A stretch of DNA of 39,732 nucleotides from an uncultured Clostridia bacterium (GTDB lineage: Bacteria > Bacillota > Clostridia > Oscillospirales > Ruminococcaceae), in NCBI GenBank assembly GCA_947586185.1, contig CANPXN010000023.1, forward strand, positions 1-39,732, read 5' to 3'. Position numbers and translations under genes: made by a program. Numbering within the stretch: position 1 is the stretch's first letter; each line of letters begins with the position of its first letter. Below the pieces are notes generated by a model. It ran no database searches. It had not been told where the DNA came from and saw only the letters and a program-made list of their open reading frames with translations. Below are positions 26,606-35,128 of this stretch, piece by piece.

Positions 26606-27696
26606 GAAACCTTCTCCTTAAATAATTTATTTTGTAATATTTCTTTATATTTCCCACTTTTCCCCATGAAAAAGTTAAATATATCAAATTTATTTAGAAA
26701 ACAAGTCATTATTATTGTTGTTATAATATTTAATGCAAATAACAGCCATCCTTGAATATATGTATGCAACGAACTAAAAAGATAAATTTTATTCAAAATC
26801 ATCTGTTCAATTGGTAAAAGAAATATGTAGTGGTATATCATTATTGATAGCGAATTTTTACCACAATAAATTATTGGCTTTATAATTTTGCTTTGGTTTA
26901 ACGATTTGAATTTCTTAAATCCCCATAATATAAGGATAACTGTACATAAACATGTAAAAATGTTAAAACAAACAATTTTATCAAAAATATGAGCAAAAAT
27001 CGAAAGACATAAAAATGATAAACCAACAGGTAACATACAAATATTTTTTTCTTTAAGTATTCTTATATAAAAACCTGCTAATGCAAATGCAGAACCATAC
27101 ATCACACGATAAACTAGGAATACATATTTACTAAGAATGCTATAATTTCCTTCTATTTGTTCTGATATATTCTTTAAATAATCACCTATAAAATTCAGCG
27201 CAATAAAGACTATAACCCAAATAGCAACTGCATAAATCAGCTTAAGTTTATTATGAATATATTTTATATATATGCTCATGATTGCATACGTCAAAAAAAG
27301 CACAGGTAAAAACCATAGTGTACCTATACCTATTCCAGAAACTGCACAAAAAATATCTCTGTATAACAAATTTATTCCATAGTATGAATCACTTATTTCT
27401 CTGCATCCAAATCCAAAAGTCAATACCGCATGCCATATTATAGCAAATATACTAAAAAATATATACGGAATAATTAACGATAAAAACTTTGACTTTAATG
27501 TATCATTTAAAGGATTTTTTCTTTTTGTATAATAAAGATAGCCTGAAACGCAGAAAAAAGATCTTAAAAAGCAAGCTTCAAACGTATCACTTATAAACGC
27601 TGGAAACATTTCATAAGGAACACAATGACATAATACCACTATTAAAATACATATTCCTTTGATAAAATCCAAAGAAGCATCTCTTTCTCTTATCAT
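26602..27696 (-). CDS. Second membrane acyltransferase (acyltransferase 3 family)
   Basis: A 364-residue protein with ~10 hydrophobic helices and the start RDASLDFIKGICILIVVLCH, the family active-site region with a His at the end of helix 1. It is distinct from the acyltransferase at 16410-17492 and shares only the family pattern. It is inserted between rfbA and rfbB, which are usually adjacent, and overlaps rfbB by 4 nt. Likely O-acetylation of the polymer; the acyl group and site are unknown. Confidence 0.87.
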   Translation of the reverse strand: MIRERDASLDFIKGICILIVVLCHCVPYEMFPAFISDTFEACFLRSFFCVSGYLYYTKRKNPLNDTLKSKFLSLIIPYIFFSIFAIIWHAVLTFGFGCREISDSYYGINLLYRDIFCAVSGIGIGTLWFLPVLFLTYAIMSIYIKYIHNKLKLIYAVAIWVIVFIALNFIGDYLKNISEQIEGNYSILSKYVFLVYRVMYGSAFALAGFYIRILKEKNICMLPVGLSFLCLSIFAHIFDKIVCFNIFTCLCTVILILWGFKKFKSLNQSKIIKPIIYCGKNSLSIMIYHYIFLLPIEQMILNKIYLFSSLHTYIQGWLLFALNIITTIIMTCFLNKFDIFNFFMGKSGKYKEILQNKLFKEKVS

Positions 27697-27711
27697 TTAT
27701 GGCCCCCATAC

Positions 27712-28599
27712 TTAATCTATATACTTACCTTCAAGAACATCCATCAAATATTGTCCATACTGATTTTTTTTAAGCACTTCATAGGCTTTTAGTACATCAT
27801 CCTTAGAAATCCATCCATTTAAGTATGCGATTTCTTCAAGGCAGGCAATCTTTCTGTGCTGATGATCTTCAATAGTTTTTACAAAGTTTGAAGCTTCAAC
27901 AAGGCTTTCATGCGTTCCTGTATCAAGCCATGTAAATCCCTGGCCAAGAAGTTCAACACTTAAATTTCCATTTTCAAGGTAAATTCTGTTGAGGTCAGTA
28001 ATTTCAAGTTCACCACGTGCCGATGGTTTGAGACTTTTTGCATAATCAACAACTTTATTATCGTAAAAATAAAGTCCAGTTACACAATAGTTAGACTTTG
28101 GCTGCTGTGGCTTTTCTTCAATAGAAATTGCTTTGCCAGCTTTATCAAATTCAACTATACCAAATCTTTCAGGATCATCTACATAGTATCCGAAAATCGT
28201 TGCAAGGTTCTGATTCTCAGCCTTTTCCACAGCCTGCCTAAGGCGTTTTTTTATACCGTGTCCTGCAAAAATATTATCTCCAAGAACCATTGCTACACAT
28301 TCATCACCAATAAATTCATTACCGATAATAAATGCCTGAGCAAGTCCGTCCGGTGACGGTTGAACCTTATATGAAAGATTAATACCAAACTGATGACCAT
28401 CACCAAGAAGCTCTTCAAATCTTGGTGTATCCTGAGGCGTTGAAATAATTAATATGTCCCTGATGCCTGCATTCATAAGTACAGACATTGGATAATAAAT
28501 CATAGGTTTATCATATACAGGTAACAGCTGCTTCGATGTCACCTTAGTAAGTGGGTATAAACGTGTACCAGAACCTCCGGCAAGAATTATTCCTTTCAT
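27712..28599 (-). CDS. rfbA: Glucose-1-phosphate thymidylyltransferase
   Basis: A 295-residue nucleotidyltransferase making dTDP-glucose, the first step to dTDP-rhamnose. It starts [18 protein letters not shown], the nucleotide-binding loop, followed by [20 protein letters not shown], then VMVLGDNIF-like [11 protein letters not shown] with the metal Asp, [20 protein letters not shown] and [11 protein letters not shown]. Full length and intact. It lies 19 nt after ugd and 15 nt before the acyltransferase gene. Confidence 0.97.
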   Translation of the reverse strand: MKGIILAGGSGTRLYPLTKVTSKQLLPVYDKPMIYYPMSVLMNAGIRDILIISTPQDTPRFEELLGDGHQFGINLSYKVQPSPDGLAQAFIIGNEFIGDECVAMVLGDNIFAGHGIKKRLRQAVEKAENQNLATIFGYYVDDPERFGIVEFDKAGKAISIEEKPQQPKSNYCVTGLYFYDNKVVDYAKSLKPSARGELEITDLNRIYLENGNLSVELLGQGFTWLDTGTHESLVEASNFVKTIEDHQHRKIACLEEIAYLNGWISKDDVLKAYEVLKKNQYGQYLMDVLEGKYID

Positions 28600-28618
28600 A
28601 TAACCAAATTCCCTTCAA

Positions 28619-29875
28619 TTAATCTCTCATAAAAATATCTCTTGTATAAACCTTATCCTTAACATCATTAAGAGATTCATTATATCTATTAGCGATAATT
28701 GCTTGGCTTAACGACTTAAACTCCGAAAGATCATTTACTATTTTACTTCCAAAAAATGTACTTCCATTTTCAAGTGATGGCTCATAAATTATAACTTGTG
28801 CACCTTTAGCTTTTATTCTTTTCATTACACCTTGAATTGAACTTTGCCTAAAATTATCGCTATTACTTTTCATTGTAAGTCTATATACACCTATTATACA
28901 CTGCTTTTCTTCTGATGCCTTATAATCGCCATGATTATAGTAATCATAGTATCCTGCCATTTTAAGTACTCTATCAGCAATAAAATCCTTACGTGTTTTA
29001 TTAGATTCAACAATTGCCTCAATCAGATTTTCTGGAACATCCTTATAATTTGCAAGAAGCTGTTTTGTATCCTTTGGCAGACAATATCCACCATATCCAA
29101 AACTTGGATTATTATAATGTGAACCAATACGAGGATCAAGACACACGCCATTTATAATTTGCTGTGTATCAAGACCTTTCAATTCTGCATAAGTATCAAG
29201 TTCATTAAAATATGATACTCTAAGCGCAAGATAGGTATTTGCAAAAAGCTTTACTGCTTCTGCCTCAGTAAATCCCATAAATAATGTGTCGATATCTTCT
29301 TTAATTGCGCCCTCTGAAAGAAGCTCGGCAAAAACATGCGCCTTTTCAACAAGACGTTTATCATCCATATCTGTGCCAACAATTATTCTCGATGGATAGA
29401 GATTATCATATAGTGCCTTACTTTCTCGCAAAAATTCAGGACTGAAAATTATATTATTACTTCCTGTTTTTTTGCGAATATATTCAGTGTATCCAACCGG
29501 AATTGTAGATTTAATAACCATTATTGCATCCGGATTAAATTTCATAACAAGTTCGATTACATTTTCAACTGCAGTTGTATCAAAATGCTGAGTTGATGAA
29601 TCATAATTTGTTGGTGCAGCAATAACCACATAATCAGCATCGCTATATGCTTCTTTTGCATCAAGAGTCGCTGTTAAATCAAGTTCCTTTTCGGCAAGGT
29701 ATGTTTCAATATAATCATCCTGTATGGGTGATTTTTTGTTGTTTATCATCTCAACCTTTTCAGGTATAATATCAACCGCATATACTTTATGATTCTGTGC
29801 TAATAAAGTTGCAATTGAAAGTCCAACATAACCTGTTCCGGCTACTGCAATAATTAACCTATTGTTCACAAACAT
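28619..29875 (-). CDS. ugd: UDP-glucose 6-dehydrogenase
   Basis: A 418-residue enzyme oxidising UDP-glucose to UDP-glucuronate with two NAD+. The N-terminus has the NAD loop [19 protein letters not shown]; then [20 protein letters not shown] and the catalytic cysteine in [15 protein letters not shown] (~262-276). A C-terminal UDP-binding domain ends the protein. It is the first gene of the minus-strand EPS cluster, with AAAGGAG 8 nt before the ATG and a promoter at 29929-29957. It implies glucuronic acid, or a sugar made from it, in the polymer. Confidence 0.95.
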   Translation of the reverse strand: MFVNNRLIIAVAGTGYVGLSIATLLAQNHKVYAVDIIPEKVEMINNKKSPIQDDYIETYLAEKELDLTATLDAKEAYSDADYVVIAAPTNYDSSTQHFDTTAVENVIELVMKFNPDAIMVIKSTIPVGYTEYIRKKTGSNNIIFSPEFLRESKALYDNLYPSRIIVGTDMDDKRLVEKAHVFAELLSEGAIKEDIDTLFMGFTEAEAVKLFANTYLALRVSYFNELDTYAELKGLDTQQIINGVCLDPRIGSHYNNPSFGYGGYCLPKDTKQLLANYKDVPENLIEAIVESNKTRKDFIADRVLKMAGYYDYYNHGDYKASEEKQCIIGVYRLTMKSNSDNFRQSSIQGVMKRIKAKGAQVIIYEPSLENGSTFFGSKIVNDLSEFKSLSQAIIANRYNESLNDVKDKVYTRDIFMRD

Positions 29876-29928
29876 TCTCCTTTACTGATACATATAAGCA
29901 CCCATAATATTTTATAGTATCTCGTTTC

Positions 29929-29957
29929 ATTATACCACCCCACCCCCCAAAAATCAA
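29929..29957 (-). promoter_or_regulatory. EPS operon promoter with a G-rich spacer
   Basis: On the minus strand TTGATT (29952-29957) and TATAAT (29929-29934) are 17 nt apart. The spacer contains GGGGGGTGGGGTGG, a striking G tract in AT-rich DNA. Transcription would start about 40-50 nt before the ugd ATG. No other promoter is evident within the cluster. Confidence 0.6.
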
Positions 29958-30043
29958 GCAATTTATGATTTTTCTCACAATTTCACTCCTTTTCCATAAG
30001 TTATATTAAAATCCCTCATTAAAATATACTTGTTTTTATGTAT

Positions 30044-30330
30044 TGGACTATAGTCAATAAAGTAGACAAAAAGTTGGAAAAGGATTAAAGATGAGCTTCA
30101 AAAACTGCGGGTAGAAAATTATCAGTAGCAGAATGAGGACGATCAAAGTTATAGAAATAAATATACTGAAAAATATATAATTGAAGTTCATTAAGGTGGT
30201 ATAAACATTGCCGTTTATTTATTCAAGTTTAAGTACGTAAACTTGATTCTGTACAGCATTGTCATATGGATAGCTCTTGGCAAGAAATGACTGAACGAAT
30301 CCGGCTTTGGCGTTTTCTTAATATGGCAGA
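30044..30330 (-). mobile_element. IS3-family insertion sequence, 3' remnant
   Basis: On the minus strand two pieces of an IS3-type transposase (rve domain) are readable: AKAGFVQSFLAKSYPYDNAV (30330-30265) and, after frameshifts, QLYIFQYIYFYNFDRPHSAT ending EAHL and stop at 30085. The second holds the family's terminal Y-N-x-x-R-P-H-S motif. A probable right terminal end follows (TGGACTATAGTCAATAAAGT, 30044-30063). The 5' part of the IS is missing and the gene is dead. It separates the EPS promoter from the transposon fragments. Confidence 0.78.
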
Positions 30331-30373
30331 TAAGGCACTTGCCATCAGCATTGGACTTCAAAAAAAGGATTAG
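30311..30373 (+). pseudogene. mazF 3' remnant
   Basis: The last 20 codons of a mazF gene: [20 protein letters not shown], against [20 protein letters not shown] in the intact gene at 8022-8384. The rest was removed by the IS3 insertion. It keeps its place upstream of the CTG-start ORF. Confidence 0.85.
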
Positions 30374-30434
30374 CCCCCTCATTATATGGTACAACCACCC
30401 ACTCATATATTGGAAACGAGGGAGACGTTGACAG

Positions 30435-30656
30435 CTGAAATATAGAGAATTTGTTTATGTTGGCGACCCTGTTCCAGAATTGAATGAGCAGGAACACGCA
30501 GCGTTCCTCATGAATATCCAGAGGTCAATCGTTCTTTCGTCAATCGTTCTTTCGTTGGAAAAAAGAAAGCTGTTGACCCCATCACAGAGTGAACGCTGCT
30601 TGACCACGCTTGAAAAGCAATACCGTCAAATTCAAAAAAATGGGCGCCGAGCGTGA
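30435..30656 (+). CDS. Second copy of the CTG-start transposon ORF (73 aa)
   Basis: Homologous to 7754-7960: LKYREFVYVGDPVPELNEQE, then HAAFLMNIQRSIVLS. An in-frame 15-bp tandem duplication (TCAATCGTTCTTTCG twice) inserts SIVLS. The frame is otherwise open for its full length, with the same CTG start 8 nt after GGGAG. The preserved frame despite surrounding decay suggests either recent duplication or selection. The usual terminator follows at 30645-30671. Confidence 0.55.
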   Translation: MKYREFVYVGDPVPELNEQEHAAFLMNIQRSIVLSSIVLSLEKRKLLTPSQSERCLTTLEKQYRQIQKNGRRA

Positions 30657-30671
30657 CCGCTTGGCGTTTTT
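30645..30671 (+). terminator. Terminator of the second CTG-start ORF
   Basis: CGCCGAGC-GTGACC-GCTTGGCG is followed by TTTTT. It is the counterpart of 7738-7766 and marks the intron-free version of the intron insertion region. Confidence 0.78.
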
Positions 30672-30706
30672 ACGTAGCTGAATGTACAATTTAAAAATTC
30701 GCACAT

Positions 30707-30735
30707 TCGACATACCATACTTAATTATCTATACT
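30707..30735 (+). promoter_or_regulatory. Promoter of a deleted recombinase copy
   Basis: TCGACA (30707-30712), a 17-nt spacer and TATACT (30730-30735) match the recombinase promoter at 5823-5851. AAAGGAG and an ATG follow at about 30760-30778, but the coding sequence after it is phage tail-fibre DNA, so the recombinase body has been lost at this junction. Confidence 0.6.
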
Positions 30736-30784
30736 TAAAATATGACAAGGGTTTATCGGGAAAGGAGATATTCTTATGTCGATC

Positions 30785-31330
30785 TATTACAGCTGGAGCT
30801 ACAAAATATTTAAGAGAATATGAAACGTGGCAAGTACCCCCTAACACAACCTATAGTGCGGCTCGTCTTATGAGTGCCGTAGATAAAACAAAACTTAATG
30901 GAATAGCTACCGGGGACCGTTGATTCTTCTCTTAGTACTACAAGTACAAAGCCAGCACAAAATAAGGTAGTAACTGATGTACTGTCTGGTAAATCAGATA
31001 CTAACCATACACACTCAGAGTTCTCGGGAAATATCACAGCATCATCATTTAATGGTTATCCAATTCACAAACAGAGTAGTGCAACTGTGTGGGGAAATAT
31101 ACCTGTAATCAGAAGAGATTATAGTGTGATGGAAGTTGGTAGATATATTGATTTCCATACAACATCAGAGTCATCTGTTGATTATGATGTGAGAATTAAA
31201 GCACGTACAGATTGCTTAACTTCGACTGGTGTAACTAGGGGCACATTTTCCGGTAATGTTACAGGCAATGCAACAAAATTACAAGCAGCAAGAACAATAA
31301 ATGGTGTCTCATTTGATGGCATTGCGGTTT
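30785..31330 (+). pseudogene. Phage tail-fibre-like protein fragment, frameshifted
   Basis: Two frames give typical tail-fibre text. First comes ITAGATKYLREYETWQVPPN with SAARLMSAVDKTKLNGIATG. After a shift near 30920 comes SSLSTTSTKPAQNKVVTDVL, then SGKSDTNHTHSEFSGNITAS and, at the end, GTFSGNVTGNATKLQAARTI and NGVSFDG. The repeated 'DKTKL-GIA' and 'VTGNATKL' phrases are hallmarks of phage tail-fibre genes. Both ends are truncated. It points to a prophage once present here. Confidence 0.75.
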
Positions 31331-31512
31331 TGTTAGAGGAAGTTGGTAAGGTTATCACTTACTATATTGTTTCATTTAGCGAGTATGCAAGTGAGGAATT
31401 AAGAAAAACCTTGCTTACGCCCAAGCTTTGTAAGCTTGCAAATAAATTTCACAGAGTAGATGAACGCAGTAAAATATTCCCTATGCGGACTTGTCTGAGG
31501 AGGCTGTATAAT

Positions 31513-31737
31513 ATGTACAAAGCCGAAATATCATGGCACGAAGGTAAAAATTTAAAGCTGATAAGCGGAACGTGTAATGACGGTAACCGCATAGCCCGCA
31601 TTCTAAAAAATAGGATCGAAGCCGAGCGTAAGCAGATCAGGATAGAAAACTATCTTGAAGCTTACATACAGTATGAAAAGAAAACCGCCCGAACTGCAGG
31701 GGGGCATGAACGGGCGGAAACGAAAATACAAATATGA
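31513..31737 (+). CDS. Small hypothetical protein (74 aa)
   Basis: Reads MYKAEISWHEGKNLKLISGT, then CNDGNRIARILKNRIEAERK and a charged helical C-terminus. The ATG at 31513 follows GAGGAG by 9 nt; the longer frame from 31087 is a chance fusion with the tail-fibre remnant. I do not recognise the family. Charged, helical small proteins of this kind are frequent in phage or plasmid regulatory regions. It is followed after 54 nt by another very short frame. Confidence 0.45.
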   Translation: MYKAEISWHEGKNLKLISGTCNDGNRIARILKNRIEAERKQIRIENYLEAYIQYEKKTARTAGGHERAETKIQI

Positions 31738-31791
31738 TAAATTATATCATATTTGGGAGGATATGTCAAGTAAAAATTCAAGGAGGAAAAT

Positions 31792-31887
31792 ATGGACAAG
31801 CTGGTGTTAAGAAAGCCGAAGTTAAGAAATACCGGAAAGGGTGAAGTAATCCGTATTACGGATAATATATACGACAAATATTATTGA
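31792..31887 (+). CDS. Very short ORF (31 aa), possibly the N-terminal stub of a phage/plasmid gene
   Basis: AAGGAGG lies 7 nt before an ATG that opens MDKLVLRKPKLRNTGKGEVI, then RITDNIYDKYY and a stop. The start is convincing and the text resembles the opening of small phage or plasmid proteins that continue with a DNA-binding helix. That continuation is absent, so it may be truncated at about 31885. Confidence 0.35.
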   Translation: MDKLVLRKPKLRNTGKGEVIRITDNIYDKYY

Positions 31888-31939
31888 GGGACTTAATCGT
31901 CAGTTCCGAAAAATAACAAAAAATAAGCCGTCATTTACA

Positions 31940-32210
31940 AACACGACTCATTGAGAAAAATGTTGTATCTTGCGTCTAAGAACATTGTCGAACGTTGGAC
32001 AGTTTCATGTCGAAATTGGGACATGGTATCGAACCAGTTTCGTATAATGTTTGAGGAAAGAGAGTCAGCGTAAAAAAGATTTCTCCTCTTATTATTGTTC
32101 CCGAAAGCAGCCGTGGCATTCACGCCTGTGGCGAGCATACCACGGCTGCTTTCAAGAACTGAGCAATTAAGAGGAAATCCCTCCTCCTGCTTGTTTTGCA
32201 AGCCTTTGAT
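31940..32210 (+). other. Decayed coding remnant with a 51-nt hairpin
   Basis: The plus strand gives protein-like text interrupted by stops: RTLDSFMSKLGHGIEPVSYN, then after a TGA GKRVSVKKISPLIIVPESSR and GIHACGEHTTAAFKN. It resembles the tail of an IS200/IS605-type accessory ORF, but this is a weak call. Within it GAAAGCAGCCGTGG (32103-32116) and CCACGGCTGCTTTC (32140-32153) form a perfect 14-bp stem whose inner 23 nt also pair nearly fully. Such a hairpin next to a broken ORF is common at transposon ends. Confidence 0.35.
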
Positions 32211-32213
32211 TGA

Positions 32214-32495
32214 TTGATTTTATTTTACACAAATTATTTTGAGATGCCTTGCATTTGGTTTTTTAATTTTGGTTTACAGGTGATTTTGTCAGTCAATAGC
32301 CGTAAAAACGAATTTCAAGCGGACTTGTTTTCTTACTCTATTGGCTACGACACGGATATGATTGAAGCTTTGTATCTGCTTGAAAAAATATCTTTGGGCG
32401 ATAACAGTTCCATTATTCAGAAGATGATTGCCAGTCACCCAAGAATTACCCTTAGAATTAAACATATTGAAGAATTTGACGAGCTTACGAAGTAA
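32214..32495 (+). pseudogene. M48 (HtpX-like) peptidase, C-terminal remnant
   Basis: From about 32280 the frame reads SVNSRKNEFQADLFSYSIGY and ends MIASHPRITLRIKHIE. This matches the last ~70 residues of M48 zinc metallopeptidases: the NEFxAD motif with the third metal ligand, and the SHP...RI..L end. The HEXXH motif and membrane helices are missing, so it is inactive. A strong terminator follows at 32527-32573. Confidence 0.8.
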
Positions 32496-32526
32496 AGTTT
32501 TCCTTAACCCCTTAGTGACCACGGTT

Positions 32527-32573
32527 AAAAAAGTTCCCAATATGTTTTGTAAGAACATATTGGGAACTTTTTT
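32527..32573. terminator. Bidirectional Rho-independent terminator
   Basis: GTTCCCAATATGTT and AACATATTGGGAAC form a perfect 14-bp stem with a 7-nt loop, with AAAAAA before it and TTTTTT after it. It can end transcription from the M48 remnant and from the convergent membrane protein gene. Confidence 0.88.
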
Positions 32574-32603
32574 AATATTCTGTTTTTGGGGTAAGAAAAT
32601 ATT

Positions 32604-33107
32604 TTATCTTAAATAAATTTTGTTTCCGTTGATTTCTATAAACTTATAACCGTCACTATTAGTCCATACTCTGTGCCATCCTCCGCTTTCATCTTTAATA
32701 TTTTCGTTATTCATTACTTCATATCTGTTGCCATCTTCATCATAAACAAATCGTTCTCCATTATTCAAATTTGAGGAGGCATCACATGAAGCAATATTGA
32801 TACTCCATTTTAACATAGCTGGTATCAAAATCAATGTACAGCAAAGGGAAATTTTCCAAGCTATTTTGAATCCAAGCCACCATGCACGAAACCAAGTTCC
32901 CACACGCTCGCCTTTCGGTGTTCTGCTGTTTATGTACAGAGTGAGCAGAAATGCAAGCAGTACAGCAACAAGTCCAGTTAATAATGCATATATTCCCTCA
33001 CCTTTTCCCATAACCAAAAAAGCTAAGCCCGCTAATACTCCACCAACACCAACAGTTGAAAAGTCCATCAGCAAATATGCCACCAATTTGTTATACCGTT
33101 TTTTCAT
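32604..33107 (-). CDS. Membrane protein with C-terminal extracytoplasmic domain, unknown function
   Basis: A 167-residue protein. Three hydrophobic helices lie at ~10-32, 38-57 and 82-102; a soluble C-terminal domain (~105-167) carries DEDGNRYEVMNNENIKDES and YKFIEINGNKIYLR, a beta-rich text. A basic start (MKKRYNKLVAY) fits membrane insertion. GGAGAA is near the ATG. It converges on the bidirectional terminator. I do not recognise the family. Gene looks intact. Confidence 0.7.
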   Translation of the reverse strand: MKKRYNKLVAYLLMDFSTVGVGGVLAGLAFLVMGKGEGIYALLTGLVAVLLAFLLTLYINSRTPKGERVGTWFRAWWLGFKIAWKISLCCTLILIPAMLKWSINIASCDASSNLNNGERFVYDEDGNRYEVMNNENIKDESGGWHRVWTNSDGYKFIEINGNKIYLR

Positions 33108-33138
33108 TTTTTATTCTCCTTTGTAATTTAATTTTATG

Positions 33139-33312
33139 ATAACATAATATTATCCATAACTTTAATAGGTTCTTCACTATCTTCTGTTGTTCAGTTACCA
33201 AGCTGACCGTATTTATTTGACCCCCATGTATACATACAACCATCTTTAGTAATTGCAACATTAGAACTTATGCAATTTACATTTTCCAGTATTTTTACTG
33301 GTGAATTATAAT
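33139..33312 (-). pseudogene. RCC1-repeat protein fragment with an in-frame stop
   Basis: The minus strand reads PVKILENVNCISSNVAITKD then GCMYTWGSNKYGQLGN, a full RCC1 (beta-propeller) repeat. An in-frame TGA follows where the family has Gly, after which TTEDSEEPIKVMDNI continues the next repeat. A GGA-to-TGA change explains this. Secreted RCC1-repeat proteins occur in gut Clostridia. Only one and a half repeats are left. Confidence 0.75.
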
Positions 33313-33711
33313 TTACCATTTCATATCACAATTATAACTTAAAATTTTTCCTTGTTCATCTTTCCGACCAATATAATTATCAATATTCGCATTACCCGAA
33401 TAGCCCTCAGAAAAATTTTCAAGCATAATTCCACCCTCAGCACCATCAGAATAATTATACCAAAACATTTTATTTTCACTGTCATATTCAATTGAATTAC
33501 TTAAAATCTTATTTTCTTTTTCAAGCGAATTTAATATTTTATTTATGATTTTATATTTTTCATTTATATCAGCATTTAAATAATTATCACTATTAACAGT
33601 ATCCTTTATTACATTATCAACATATGAATAAATATCTTCATTATAAACAGATGTTTTTTCTTTATTTTTTTGGCTAATAATAAACATCTCCTCATTTGCA
33701 TAATCCCTCAA
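33313..33711 (-). pseudogene. Hypothetical protein fragment (about 130 aa)
   Basis: A charged, Asn-rich frame: SVYNEDIYSYVDNVIKDTVN early and SYNCDMKW at the end. It has no ribosome binding site at the TTG that opens it (33711), and a 12-bp palindrome TAGGTTAACCTA (33715-33726) lies directly before it. It ends just before the RCC1 remnant in a different frame. It is probably a piece of a larger secreted protein cut by insertion of the integrase unit. No family recognised. Confidence 0.4.
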
Positions 33712-33751
33712 TTTTAGGTTAACCTATAACTAACCCAAAATGTTCCCCGTC

Positions 33752-33778
33752 AGTCGAAGAGTTAGCTACTCTTCGACT
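33752..33778. repeat. 27-bp palindrome, left copy
   Basis: Arms AGTCGAAGAG and CTCTTCGACT enclose the 7-nt loop TTAGCTA; TTTTT follows on the plus strand. The copy at 35129-35155 has identical arms but the loop TAGCTAA, the reverse complement. Confidence 0.85.
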
Positions 33779-33818
33779 TTTTGGCAGAAATCCACGCAAA
33801 TGCGAGATATTTTAATTT

Positions 33819-33850
33819 TTCTGACCCAGATTTTGACCCCTAATAGAAAA
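33819..33850. repeat. 32-bp direct repeat at the integrase 3' end
   Basis: One of two copies (the other at 34950-34981) differing at one base. It contains two GGGTCA sites in the same orientation (minus strand GGGTCAAAATCTGGGTCA), like paired arm-type binding sites of tyrosine integrases. It overlaps the integrase stop codon. Confidence 0.8.
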
Positions 33851-34931
33851 TTTTCATTTTTTCCAGATTCATTTTTTTATAGGCTTCTGATGGGTGTACA
33901 TAGCGTTCCATTGTAAATTTTACGCTGGAATGTCCTAAAATCTCACTTAGACTTTTGATGTCAAATCCCTGCTCTACTGCTCTTGTTGCAAATGTATGTC
34001 GCAAAGTATGAAGATTTGTGTTTTCAATTCCGGCTTCTACTAAATACGTACTGAACATTCTCTCATATATGGTCGGTTCAATATAATTTAATGTTCCGGT
34101 CAAAAGATAAGCTTCATTTCTTGCTTTGTACTTTTTCAGAACTTCTAATAAAAATGATGGTATCGGAATATCACGAATTGACTTCTGACTTTTTGGGGTA
34201 TCAATGACAATTTTTGTTTTTGTAGTAGATTTGATATCAAAAACTTTTAGTCTTTGCATTGTCTTTGTAATATGAATGATTTCGTCAGTAAAATTTACGT
34301 CTTTCCATTGCAATGCAGAGATTTCTCCTATACGAATCCCCATAAACAATGATAACAACACGCCTATTTTCTGTATTTCAAAAGTTGATTGAATGTAGTT
34401 TACAAGCTTTGTGAACTCTGATTTTTTTAAAATTGTCAATTCTGTATAGGGGATTTTCGGATATATCAAGACTTGAAAGTCAAAATAATCTATATATCGT
34501 TTGGATTGTCCATATTTTATAATCTGAATCAAAACAGAAATCATATCGTGTATAGTCTTTTCAGATAAATTATTTTTCTGGAAAATAAAATCCTGTATAT
34601 GCTCATTGGTCAGGTACATAGCTTTTAATTTCCCAAAGTATGGAATAAAGTGATTCTCTATAAAATTATGATACTTGACATAGCTTGAGACTTTGATGGA
34701 ATCCTGTTTCATGTTCAGCCATTCTTTGAATAGCTCTGTCATTGATATTTTACTGCTGATATTCTGGTGGCAATGCGTTTTGTACTGCTTTAATTTTTCC
34801 TTTGTATCTGCATAAGTTTTTCCGTAAACAGAATGGTAACAGGCTTTACCTGTATCAGAATATGATGAAATATATCGTCCTTCCCATCTTCCGTCTTTTC
34901 TCTTTCGGATATTCTCACCACGTTTTGCCAT
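33840..34931 (-). CDS. int: Tyrosine recombinase / phage-type integrase
   Basis: A 363-residue site-specific recombinase. The N-terminus has an AP2-like arm-binding domain (IRKRKDGRWEGRYISSYSDT), then a SAM-like core-binding domain (~65-150). The catalytic domain shows Arg in FMGIRIGEISALQW (~198-211), HTLRHTFATRA (~308-318), LGHSSVKFT and the nucleophile Tyr in MERYVHPS (~343-350), so all active-site residues are present. It is flanked by 32-bp direct repeats and, further out, by 27-bp palindromes. No excisionase or other phage gene accompanies it, so it is an isolated integrase unit. Confidence 0.93.
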   Translation of the reverse strand: MAKRGENIRKRKDGRWEGRYISSYSDTGKACYHSVYGKTYADTKEKLKQYKTHCHQNISSKISMTELFKEWLNMKQDSIKVSSYVKYHNFIENHFIPYFGKLKAMYLTNEHIQDFIFQKNNLSEKTIHDMISVLIQIIKYGQSKRYIDYFDFQVLIYPKIPYTELTILKKSEFTKLVNYIQSTFEIQKIGVLLSLFMGIRIGEISALQWKDVNFTDEIIHITKTMQRLKVFDIKSTTKTKIVIDTPKSQKSIRDIPIPSFLLEVLKKYKARNEAYLLTGTLNYIEPTIYERMFSTYLVEAGIENTNLHTLRHTFATRAVEQGFDIKSLSEILGHSSVKFTMERYVHPSEAYKKMNLEKMKIFY

Positions 34932-34949
34932 ATGTCATAACCTCCTGAT

Positions 34950-34981
34950 TTCTGACCCGGATTTTGACCCCTAATAGAAAA
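34950..34981. repeat. 32-bp direct repeat upstream of the integrase
   Basis: Second copy of 33819-33850 with one mismatch (G for A). It lies 18 nt before the integrase start, so the unit between repeats is 1131 bp. Confidence 0.8.
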
Positions 34982-35128
34982 AAATTTCTTATTTTATTGT
35001 TTGATATAAATAAAAAAGTTTGTGGATTATTGTGTTTTTTGTAGAAACTGCAAACTTGACAAATTGTTTTTCTTGACTTTTTTGCCAAATTAATGTAGAA
35101 TAAAAATAGAAATTCAGTAAAATTTACC

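Noticed and set aside
29935-29950. G-quadruplex in the EPS promoter
   Set aside because: Only two G-runs of three or more are present (G6 and G4); four are needed for a standard intramolecular quadruplex.
30215-30406. 63-codon minus-strand frame over the IS3/mazF remnants
   Set aside because: It mixes frames of the decayed IS3 transposase with antisense of the mazF remnant; the true transposase text lies in other frames.
31935-32201. 88-codon minus-strand frame
   Set aside because: It is antisense to a more protein-like plus-strand remnant and runs through the 51-nt hairpin; no ribosome binding site.
32214-32280. N-terminal part of the M48 peptidase frame as signal or membrane helix
   Set aside because: The first ~22 residues have no ribosome binding site and do not match the family; they appear to be joined sequence at a breakpoint.
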